Of a stretch of DNA of 6,128 nucleotides, positions 1 to 5,381 are shown in pieces; position 1 is the stretch's first letter; every line of letters begins with the position of its first letter. Location of the stretch: positions 1 to 6,128 of the forward strand of contig VBLZ01000022.1 of assembly GCA_005878515.1 (NCBI GenBank), read 5' to 3'. Source of the DNA: Methanobacteriota archaeon (GTDB lineage: Archaea; Thermoplasmatota; Thermoplasmata; RBG-16-68-12). The notes under the pieces were generated by a model. The model was not told the origin of the DNA. It did not search any database and saw only the letters and a program-made list of their open reading frames with translations. A program made the translations under genes and the position numbers.

Positions 1-1295
1 GCGAGGCCATGGGCGCGTCGCAGGTTCTGCGTCCAGAGGCCCGCGCCGAGGCCGTACGGGACTCCGTTCGCGATGGCGACCGCCTCCTCTTCCTTGGCGA
101 ACGGCGTGACCGTGATGAACGGCCCGAAGACCTCCTCCTGGCAGATCCGCATCGCGGGGTCCTCCGCTCGCACGAGGGTCGGAAGCACGTAGTAGCCGAG
201 GGACGTCTCCGGCGTGTCGGGCCGCCTCCCGCCGTAGAGGATCTCCGCGCCCTCGCCTTTCGCGACGTCCACGTACTCGAGGACGCGCTTCTGATGGTCC
301 TTCGAGGTGAGCGGCCCCATCTGGGTTTTCTCGTCCAGCGGGTCGCCGATGCGGAGGGACCGGATGCGCGGCAGGAATGCGTCGAGGAATTCGTCCCACA
401 CCGATTCATGCAGGAGGATCCGGGACCCGGCGATGCACGCCTGTCCCTGATTGTGGAATGCGGCGAACAGGGACCCCTGGACCGCGGCGTCCAAATCCGC
501 GTCGTCGAAGATGATGTTCGGTCCCTTCCCGCCGAGCTCGAGGAGCGGCCGCTTCAGGTTGGTCGCGGCCTCCCGCATGATCTGTTGGCCGACCTCGACG
601 GAACCGGTGAAGCAGATCTTGTCGACTCCCGGATGGCGGGCGAGCGCCGCCCCCGCGATCGAGCCCTTGCCGGGAACAACGTTCACGGCGCCGGGCGGGA
701 AGCCGGCCTCCTTCGTGAGCCGCGCGATCTCGAGCGCGCTGAGCGGCGTGTACTCGGCCGGTTTGAGGATGACCGTGTTTCCGGCGGCCAAGGCGGGCGC
801 GATGTTCCACGCGACGAACATCAACGGAAAGTTCCATGGGACGATTTGCGCGACGACGCCGAGCGGTTCCCGAAGGGTGTAGTTCAACACGCCCTTGAAG
901 GAGGACGGGATCACGTCCCCCTGAATCTTCGTCGTCATGCCGGCGAAGTACTCGAACCAGTCCACGGTCCGGACGAGGTCGAACCGCCGGACGTCCCGGA
1001 TCGGATGCCCCGAATTCTTCGACTCCAATCGGGCGATTGACTCCCCCTGGTCCTCGATGAGTCGTGCGAGCCGGAGGAGCAACTTTCCGCGCTCTTTCGC
1101 GGTCAGGGCGCCCCACGGGCCCTCGAATGCGGCTCGGGCGGCCGCGATCGCGTCCTCGACGTCGTCTTCGCGGGCCTCTGCCACCCGCACGAACACCTCA
1201 TCGTTATGCGGATTATGCACCGGAAACGTCGCGCCGGAATGGGCCGGGACGAAGGCCCCGCCGATGAAGAGACCCCGTTCTTCGACGTCCGTCAT
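1..1295 (-). CDS. Aldehyde dehydrogenase family protein (3'-truncated by window edge)
   Basis: This gene encodes an NAD(P)-dependent aldehyde dehydrogenase that oxidises an aldehyde to its carboxylate, probably in the cytoplasm. The 431 visible residues contain the full catalytic set. PWNFP is at 153-157 (N155 stabilises the oxyanion), ILKPAE at 176-181 and FTGS at 229-232 (nucleotide contact). LELGGK at 252-257 carries the general base E253, GQACIAGSR at 284-292 carries the nucleophile C287, and EEVFGP is at 387-392. Family members are about 480-500 residues, so roughly 60 C-terminal residues lie beyond position 1. The ATG at 1295 is the first possible start because an in-frame TGA lies two codons upstream. 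No clear Shine-Dalgarno is seen, so the message may be leaderless. The gene is divergent from the membrane-protein pair. The sequence around ESKNSGHP (91-98) resembles betaine-aldehyde or aminoaldehyde dehydrogenase-type enzymes, but the substrate cannot be assigned. The family call is very secure. Confidence 0.96.
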   Translation of the reverse strand, partial: MTDVEERGLFIGGAFVPAHSGATFPVHNPHNDEVFVRVAEAREDDVEDAIAAARAAFEGPWGALTAKERGKLLLRLARLIEDQGESIARLESKNSGHPIRDVRRFDLVRTVDWFEYFAGMTTKIQGDVIPSSFKGVLNYTLREPLGVVAQIVPWNFPLMFVAWNIAPALAAGNTVILKPAEYTPLSALEIARLTKEAGFPPGAVNVVPGKGSIAGAALARHPGVDKICFTGSVEVGQQIMREAATNLKRPLLELGGKGPNIIFDDADLDAAVQGSLFAAFHNQGQACIAGSRILLHESVWDEFLDAFLPRIRSLRIGDPLDEKTQMGPLTSKDHQKRVLEYVDVAKGEGAEILYGGRRPDTPETSLGYYVLPTLVRAEDPAMRICQEEVFGPFITVTPFAKEEEAVAIANGVPYGLGAGLWTQNLRRAHGL

Positions 1296-1317
1296 GGACG
1301 CTCACAGGGAACTCGAC

Positions 1318-1332
1318 GGTAAAGAGATTTCG
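1318..1332 (-). promoter_or_regulatory. Weak candidate archaeal promoter for the aldehyde dehydrogenase gene
   Basis: On the minus strand, CGAAAT (BRE-like) is followed by CTCTTTAC, a poor TATA-box match. Its centre is about 26 bases before the ATG at 1295. That spacing would make the transcript leaderless, which fits the absence of a Shine-Dalgarno. The TATA match is weak. The stronger palindromic TTATATAA at 1380-1387 could instead serve this gene with a leader of about 60 bases. Confidence 0.28.
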
Positions 1333-1372
1333 TCCGGACTCATCCAATGCGACATCGATCTGGCTCGTCTGT

Positions 1373-1387
1373 GAAAGGGTTATATAA
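1373..1387 (+). promoter_or_regulatory. BRE plus TATA box, archaeal-type promoter for the membrane-protein pair
   Basis: GAAAGGG at 1373-1379 is a purine-rich BRE-like element directly followed by TTATATAA at 1380-1387. It is the only such AT-rich box in a GC-rich window and lies between divergent genes. Usual archaeal spacing predicts transcription starting near 1408-1413, giving a leader of about 45-50 bases to the candidate start at 1457 or about 98 bases to the ATG at 1508. The TATA core is a perfect palindrome, so direction rests on the flanks. The left flank has the purine-rich BRE expected for plus-strand transcription, while the other flank (GGCTACA read on the minus strand) is a poorer match. 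Confidence 0.6.
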
Positions 1388-1507
1388 TGTAGCCAGCGGT
1401 GCCCGACCGGGGGCGAGAGGACGGACGAGGCGTCGGATTCTAACGTCAGGTTTCTGATTGGCAAGAACGCGGCGAAGAGTGCGGCGGCGGCGGGATTTAT
1501 CGCCACC

Positions 1508-2032
1508 ATGGTCGCGACCGTGACGGGGCTGTGGTTCCCCGGCGTCAAGCTTCCGCAATTCGACTTCAACAAGCTGAACGGATGGCTCGCGCTTGTTGGC
1601 GTCGGGGGTGGACTGGACTATGCCTGGAACAATCCATCGCTGACGTTCGTCGTCGGAGGCGTCATCCACATGATCGACGGGATCATCTGGGCGGTGATCT
1701 TCGGACTGGTCATTAGTCCCGTGCTCGGGGTCGTCATCAAACCCCTGCGGGCGATGACCCCGACCGTGAACCTCATCAAGGGTCTCATCTGGGGCGGGGC
1801 GCTCTGGATCATCAGCTCAGCCCTGTGGATGCCTCTTCTGATCGGGCCGATCTTCAATCTGTCTCCGCTGAACACGTTCGGCTTGCCCTGCGGGGTCGGC
1901 CCGTTCCTTACGTGCTTTGGTCCCTACGGTGTCCAAGCGCTTTTCACGAACCTGTTCTGGCACATGATTTGGGGTGTCAACCTGGGCCTCCTGTTCAGCC
2001 CGATGCGAGCGGCCTCCCGGGTGAGGTGGTAA
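1508..2032 (+). CDS. Small multi-pass membrane protein of unknown function (start uncertain, probably upstream)
   Basis: I do not recognise a named family. The 174 residues read from the ATG at 1508 contain three clear hydrophobic segments, at about 46-69, 88-115 and 141-164, and end in a basic tail (MRAASRVRW). The loop between the last two segments holds two cysteines (C128, C136). The frame stays open upstream of the ATG back to a TAA at 1385-1387. The upstream residues read GKNAAKSAAAAGFIAT and continue into MVATVTGLWF. Together they make a lysine-flanked first membrane helix, as in small 4-helix archaeal membrane proteins of unknown function. No ATG, GTG or TTG is in frame before 1508, so the true start may be an ATT at 1457 preceded by AGGT, or a CTG at 1454. 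No Shine-Dalgarno precedes 1508. The gene lies 3 bases upstream of the next one, probably in the same operon. Confidence 0.8.
   Translation: MVATVTGLWFPGVKLPQFDFNKLNGWLALVGVGGGLDYAWNNPSLTFVVGGVIHMIDGIIWAVIFGLVISPVLGVVIKPLRAMTPTVNLIKGLIWGGALWIISSALWMPLLIGPIFNLSPLNTFGLPCGVGPFLTCFGPYGVQALFTNLFWHMIWGVNLGLLFSPMRAASRVRW
2023..2028 (+). promoter_or_regulatory. Shine-Dalgarno site GAGGTG
   Basis: GAGGTG lies inside the last codons of the preceding membrane-protein gene and ends 7 bases before the ATG at 2036. It supports that start and suggests translational coupling of the two genes. A second ATG follows immediately at 2039 and is the only close alternative. Confidence 0.65.
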
Positions 2033-2035
2033 GCC

Positions 2036-2257
2036 ATGATGCGTGCCTTGATGATCGACCTCGGACTCCTCGTCCTCGGCATCATCCTCGCGGTGGCGGG
2101 ATGGTTCCTGACGCCCGGCGCGGCCTCGTTCCAGTTCCCGGGCCCGATCAACGATAGTGGGCAGTCGCTCATTGCCTTGGGCCTGACGTTCGTCGTGGTC
2201 GCGGTCGGACTGCTCCTCGCCGGCGCGGAAGAACGGATGATGGCGGGCACGGAGTGA
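2036..2257 (+). CDS. 73-residue two-helix membrane protein, unknown function
   Basis: This is a short, strongly hydrophobic protein with two predicted membrane helices, at about 6-26 and 43-64. They are joined by a loop of about 16 residues rich in proline, glycine and polar residues (TPGAASFQFPGPINDSG). It ends in a short charged tail (EERMMAGTE). The start is supported by GAGGTG 7 bases upstream. The gene begins 3 bases after the stop of the preceding membrane protein, so the two are almost certainly co-transcribed and may form a complex in the membrane. No catalytic or binding motif is visible and I do not recognise the family. The gene converges with the VWA gene, leaving a 78-base gap (2258-2335). 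That gap holds only a TTTT run at 2314-2317 and no good hairpin. Confidence 0.75.
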   Translation: MMRALMIDLGLLVLGIILAVAGWFLTPGAASFQFPGPINDSGQSLIALGLTFVVVAVGLLLAGAEERMMAGTE

Positions 2258-2335
2258 CCGTTCGTCTGCGCTGAGCGTCTCGCTGGTTCGGAGCGGAGGC
2301 GCCCGATCCCAGGTTTTCGACGAGTCCGGCCTGAG

Positions 2336-3802
2336 TCAACTCTCGTCGTTGGTTGGGAGAAAATGGTCGAAGAGGAGCGGCGTCCCGCGACCCGGACGGA
2401 GCGGCGCGCGCGTCGCATGCAGCGGTTCGTGCCCTCGCTCGAGGAAGGCGGAGGCGAAGTGGGCGGCGAGCGCTTCGCCGGCTTGAAGCGCCTCGTCCAA
2501 TCGGTGGACGGTATCGGAAATCTCTCCCAATGCAAGGGGCTCTTCGCCGATCAACACCGAGGTCATCCGCAGATCGTAGCGTGCTTTCGCCTCTCGAAAC
2601 CGCCGGACGAAGTCCTCCGGGATCGGGCACAGCCCGTCGGAGACGAACAAGAGATCGCTGCCCGTGTGATGTCCCATCTCAAGCGCGTCGAGGACGTGGG
2701 ATAGGGGCTTCACGAAATCCGTCCCGCCTCCGAGGAAGTACGACGCCACGTCGAGGAGCTTCTCGAGCCGCGTCGAAACATTGTCCTCGGGCCGCATCGA
2801 AACAACGCGGAGCGGATCCGCGGCGTCTCCGAACAGGACAACCTCGACCGGACGATCCTCGGCCAGCGCGAGATGGGCGAGGGCGAGCGCGGACGCCTTG
2901 GCCCACACCTCCTTCTCGCCCGCCATGCTTCCCGAATTGTCGATGCAGAGGTACACCGCTCGCGGTTCCTCCTCGCGGCGCCACAGCTCGTAGATCAGGA
3001 GCGAGTGGGTGACGACCTTCGCGTAGAACAGATCTTCCCGTTCCTCCATCGCGAAACTGGACAGCTCTCCGGCCAGGGCTCGGGCGACGTCTCCGCCTTG
3101 AATGAAGTCGACGACCTCCTGACTGGCGCGCATCGCCGGAAGGGTCCGCTCCCGGAGACCCAATCGTCGATAGCGGCCGAAGAGGAGCGCAATCATTCGG
3201 AGCCGCGGGTTGCGGACGACGTCTCGCATCAGGCGCAGTTTCAGCTCCGCCGGCAGTCGTGTCTCCTGGCCGGGACCCGAGGACCATGCGGCGACGAGCT
3301 CCGTGACGCTTTGCAGATCCTCGCGGGCGTCTTTCATTACCTCGCGAAGCCGCTGGGTCGTCACGCCCCGGGCCGACTCGGACGACGAGTCCCGAGCCTC
3401 CTCGGCCGCGCCGGTGTCCTCAGCGGCGGGAGGTGTGCGCTTCATTTCCTCGAGGAGGGCGTCCAAGACCAATTCGGTGGCCAGCGCTGTCTCCGCAGGC
3501 TTCAGGCGGGTGAAGGCCCGCAGTTTCTCGTGCTCCCGCAGCTCGAGCGCCCGGCTCAAGAGGTCCCGATGACCCCGACACTCGGGCGCGATCTCGGCTG
3601 GCGACCGAAGCTTGACGAAGTACTTGTAGAACGAGCAGAACAAGTCGAACGCAAGTTGTTGCGCGAGGGGGATCTCGCACTCCGCCAGAAGGAGACGCAG
3701 CCCCGCGGCCTTCGGCAAGATTTCGTCGAACGCCTCTTCGTCGAACGGGTCGTGGACGATCGTGCTCCTCGAGATGGCCGGTGCCGACGGCCCGAACACC
3801 AC
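2336..3802 (-). CDS. VWA-domain protein, ViaA/CoxE-like partner of the MoxR ATPase
   Basis: This is the probable adaptor or co-chaperone of the AAA+ protein encoded just upstream; VWA partners of MoxR ATPases bind client proteins through a metal site. The 488 residues match the length and layout of E. coli ViaA (483 aa). Residues ~15-120 are a helical N-terminal region. A low-complexity acidic/serine linker follows (~123-146), then a second helical region (~148-275), then a C-terminal VWA domain (~281-450). The metal-ion-dependent adhesion site is complete: DNSGS with D288, S290 and S292, then T361 in GGGTDF, and D389 in SDG. The EKEVWAKASALAL stretch after the DxSGS motif also resembles ViaA-type proteins. 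The start is GTG at 3802 (or the adjacent GTG at 3799), preceded by GGGGGTG, which overlaps the ATPase stop codon. Only 11 bases separate the genes, so translation is probably coupled. The VWA assignment is secure; the ViaA-like subtype is likely. Confidence 0.92.
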   Translation of the reverse strand: MVFGPSAPAISRSTIVHDPFDEEAFDEILPKAAGLRLLLAECEIPLAQQLAFDLFCSFYKYFVKLRSPAEIAPECRGHRDLLSRALELREHEKLRAFTRLKPAETALATELVLDALLEEMKRTPPAAEDTGAAEEARDSSSESARGVTTQRLREVMKDAREDLQSVTELVAAWSSGPGQETRLPAELKLRLMRDVVRNPRLRMIALLFGRYRRLGLRERTLPAMRASQEVVDFIQGGDVARALAGELSSFAMEEREDLFYAKVVTHSLLIYELWRREEEPRAVYLCIDNSGSMAGEKEVWAKASALALAHLALAEDRPVEVVLFGDAADPLRVVSMRPEDNVSTRLEKLLDVASYFLGGGTDFVKPLSHVLDALEMGHHTGSDLLFVSDGLCPIPEDFVRRFREAKARYDLRMTSVLIGEEPLALGEISDTVHRLDEALQAGEALAAHFASAFLERGHEPLHATRAPLRPGRGTPLLFDHFLPTNDES

Positions 3803-3807
3803 GACGG

Positions 3808-3814
3808 CACCCCC
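3808..3814 (-). promoter_or_regulatory. Shine-Dalgarno GGGGGTG overlapping the upstream stop codon
   Basis: Read on the minus strand, GGGGGTG begins with the last base of the ATPase TAG stop (3814-3816). It ends 5 bases before GTG 3802 and 8 bases before GTG 3799. It resembles GGAGGTG with one mismatch, supports a GTG start for the VWA gene, and suggests terminating ribosomes re-initiate there. Confidence 0.55.
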
Positions 3815-4944
3815 TAGCCGGTCTCCAGGTACTCGTGCTTCACGAGGACCTCGTACCGGTCGGTCTCACCGAGGAAGAACGCGAGCTGCGATTCGTCCGC
3901 CTCGCGCCGTCGGAGCCGCTCGCGGAACCGTTGCAGTTCGGCTTTCGCGGTTCGAAGCTTGCTGAGGAATTCGACCGCCGCCATCGTGCGGTCCCGCGGA
4001 TCGTCGAGGCCTTGCAGGTTCGTCAGCGCGACCTGCAGCGCATCCATGATCTCCCGCGCGCGCTTGTCGTGCGGATTCGCCACGTCGAGGACGAGGCCTC
4101 GGACCATCGGCTCCGAGGCGGGATCGTCCCAGAGGACGTTCGCGAGGACCGCGAGGTCGTCCTCGACGGCGTAGGCGCGGCCTTGGAGCCACGCTTTCGC
4201 GCGGACGATCGCGAGGCTCTCCTTGTACCGGCGATCGGATAACGTCAAGCCTTCGGCCTCGAGTCGACGTCGAATCTTCGCGATCGATTCGAGGAGCGGC
4301 CGATCGAACTCGACGGCGGCCACGGCGTCGCGGGCGGCGTGGATCTCATCCAAGGTTATTCGTGTCGTCAACACCGGAGGTCGATTGTCCGCCATCATCT
4401 CGAGCAGGTGACCGTCCTCGGCGATGTACTCGACCCGGTACCGGAGCAGGAACCGGTCGTACAAGGCGGACAACGCCTCTTCCTGCGGCAGTTCGGCGGA
4501 GGCGCCCATCATCGTCTCCAGCGGACACTGGATCACCTCTCCGTCGTTGTAGAAGAGCCGTTCGTTGATGATGGCCAGCAGGCTGTTCAGAATCGAACTG
4601 TTCGCCTTCCACAGTTCGTCGAGGAACGCGAAGTGGGCCTCGGGCAGGTATCCTCGCGTGATCCGCGAGAATCGGTCCTGCTTCAGCGCGGAAATCGAGA
4701 CCGGGCCGAACAGCTCGTCGGGCAACGTGAACCGCGTCAGGAGTCGCTCGAAGTAGCGCGCCCCCTGGATCGAGTTCGCGAGCATTCGGATCATCATGCT
4801 CTTCGCGGCCCCCTTCGGCCCGACGAGCAGGATGTGTTGGCGGGAGAGGAGGGCCAGGATCAGCCCTTCGATCTCCTCGCGTCGCTCGAAGAGGCGGCTC
4901 TCCATCTCGGCCTGGAGCGATTGGAAGCGGTCGGCGAGCACCAT
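3814..4944 (-). CDS. MoxR-family AAA+ ATPase, RavA-like
   Basis: This is a cytoplasmic AAA+ ATPase of the MoxR group, which act as chaperones with VWA proteins to mature or remodel protein complexes, often metalloenzymes. The 376 residues show Walker A GPKGAAKS at 42-49 (K48) and Walker B FAFLDE at 105-110 (D109, E110). The phrase ELPQEEALSALYDRFLLR at 151-168 is the RavA-type signature, and its R164 is a likely arginine finger. The lid segment LSDRRYKESLAIVRAKAW at 235-252 carries the sensor-2 region. At sensor 1, RavA proteins have Asn in ASNELP; here it reads ASAELP, with Ala at 150 (codon 4495-4497). The tail (~315-376) is helical, charged and possibly coiled-coil. The protein is far shorter than E. 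coli RavA (498 aa) and appears to lack its LARA region. The ATG at 4944 is the only plausible start, since an in-frame TGA lies 12 codons upstream. The gene sits 11 bases before the VWA gene. Confidence 0.94.
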   Translation of the reverse strand: MVLADRFQSLQAEMESRLFERREEIEGLILALLSRQHILLVGPKGAAKSMMIRMLANSIQGARYFERLLTRFTLPDELFGPVSISALKQDRFSRITRGYLPEAHFAFLDELWKANSSILNSLLAIINERLFYNDGEVIQCPLETMMGASAELPQEEALSALYDRFLLRYRVEYIAEDGHLLEMMADNRPPVLTTRITLDEIHAARDAVAAVEFDRPLLESIAKIRRRLEAEGLTLSDRRYKESLAIVRAKAWLQGRAYAVEDDLAVLANVLWDDPASEPMVRGLVLDVANPHDKRAREIMDALQVALTNLQGLDDPRDRTMAAVEFLSKLRTAKAELQRFRERLRRREADESQLAFFLGETDRYEVLVKHEYLETG

Positions 4945-4973
4945 GCGTGGAATACGCTTAAGGCGCCGGGGTG

Positions 4974-4988
4974 CTCAAATCACTTTCG
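4974..4988 (-). promoter_or_regulatory. Weak candidate promoter for the ATPase-VWA pair
   Basis: The 81-base gap between the 108-aa gene and the ATPase gene contains, on the minus strand, CGAAAGTG followed by ATTTGAG. This is the most AT-rich, BRE/TATA-like stretch in the gap. It is centred about 35 bases before the ATG at 4944 and would give a very short leader. No Shine-Dalgarno precedes that ATG. The TATA match is poor, so read-through from the cupin gene is equally possible. Confidence 0.22.
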
Positions 4989-5025
4989 ACGGAGTGCGTG
5001 GGCCAGAGAAGGCAAACGCGGCGGG

Positions 5026-5352
5026 TCACATCCGGGCGTGCGCGGCGAGGAATGAAACGAGTTCGTCCTGGCCCCCTTGTCGATCCAACCGGTTCAGGAT
5101 CTCGAAATAGCGGGTCCGGTCCTGATGTCGGAGGAAGACCAACTGGAGCAGGATGTCTCGCTCGACGTGGAACTCGCGGTGGGCCCGCGTGTCATCGATC
5201 ACGAAGCCGGTGTGCCCCGTCGCCTGGTAGGTGTTCAGGCAGTTCTCGACCGCCATGAGGAGGCTGGGCTCCCGCGCGATCGATTGGGGGACCTTTCCTT
5301 GGTCCGGGAGCTGGAAGTAGATCGCATACCGATTCACGAGAGGGCTGGGCAT
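5026..5352 (-). CDS. Conserved-looking 108-aa protein of unknown function
   Basis: I do not recognise this protein. It has 108 residues and no signal peptide, membrane segment or cysteine-pair motif. The N-terminal part (NRYAIYFQLPDQGKVPQ) looks like a beta strand and turn, and residues ~25-45 look helical. FVIDDTRAHREFHVERD at 50-66 is rich in charged residues and histidine. The rest (~67-107) appears to be an amphipathic helical region with several Arg and Asp residues. The ATG at 5352 is the best start: the frame stays open further upstream, but that part is antisense-frame sequence overlapping the cupin gene. The gene follows the cupin stop by 29 bases and precedes the ATPase by 81, all on the same strand. 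Gene order suggests it works with the cupin protein and/or the MoxR-VWA pair, for example as a subunit or client; this is inference only. There is no strong Shine-Dalgarno. Confidence 0.78.
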   Translation of the reverse strand: MPSPLVNRYAIYFQLPDQGKVPQSIAREPSLLMAVENCLNTYQATGHTGFVIDDTRAHREFHVERDILLQLVFLRHQDRTRYFEILNRLDRQGGQDELVSFLAAHARM

Positions 5353-5362
5353 AGACCCGGCT

Positions 5363-5372
5363 CGAACGTTCG
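5363..5372. repeat. Perfect 10-bp palindrome in the cupin/108-aa spacer
   Basis: CGAACGTTCG reads identically on both strands and lies in the 29-base spacer between the cupin stop and the ATG at 5352. It could be a small operator or a chance palindrome in GC-rich DNA. The arms are too short, with no loop, for a convincing terminator. Confidence 0.3.
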
Positions 5373-5381
5373 TAGCGACGT

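Noticed and set aside
9..1040. Long plus-strand open frame (343 codons) opposite the aldehyde dehydrogenase gene
   Set aside because: It is antisense to a gene with complete family motifs. Its product is rich in Arg, Asp, Glu and Gly with no recognisable domain, as expected from the complement of GC-rich codons.
1502..1511. GCCACCATGG, an exact eukaryotic Kozak consensus around the ATG at 1508
   Set aside because: The surrounding genes, coupled cistrons and Shine-Dalgarno sites are prokaryotic, and the in-frame sequence upstream looks coding. The match is chance.
2258..2335. Possible terminator between the convergent genes
   Set aside because: There is only one TTTT run (2314-2317) on the plus strand, no comparable T run on the minus strand, and no stem longer than about 4 bases. 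This is too weak to annotate.
2767..2806. Imperfect direct repeat in the VWA gene (GCCGCGTCGAAACA / GCCGCATCGAAACA)
   Set aside because: It falls in frame and encodes VSMRPEDN followed by VSTRLEKL. Only two copies exist, so it is ordinary coding similarity rather than a functional repeat array.
3725..3749. Repeated TCGTCGAACG near the start of the VWA gene
   Set aside because: The two copies encode the recurring residues F-D-E in DPFDEEAFDEI, which is a codon-level coincidence in an acidic helix.
2873..3817. Plus-strand open frame of 314 codons opposite the VWA gene
   Set aside because: The opposite strand encodes a full VWA protein with an intact metal site. This frame has no motif, ribosome site or promoter and is a shadow of biased codon use.
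4339..5055. Plus-strand open frame of 238 codons opposite the AAA+ ATPase gene
   Set aside because: It is antisense to the Walker A and B region of a clear MoxR ATPase and reads as low-complexity charged sequence.
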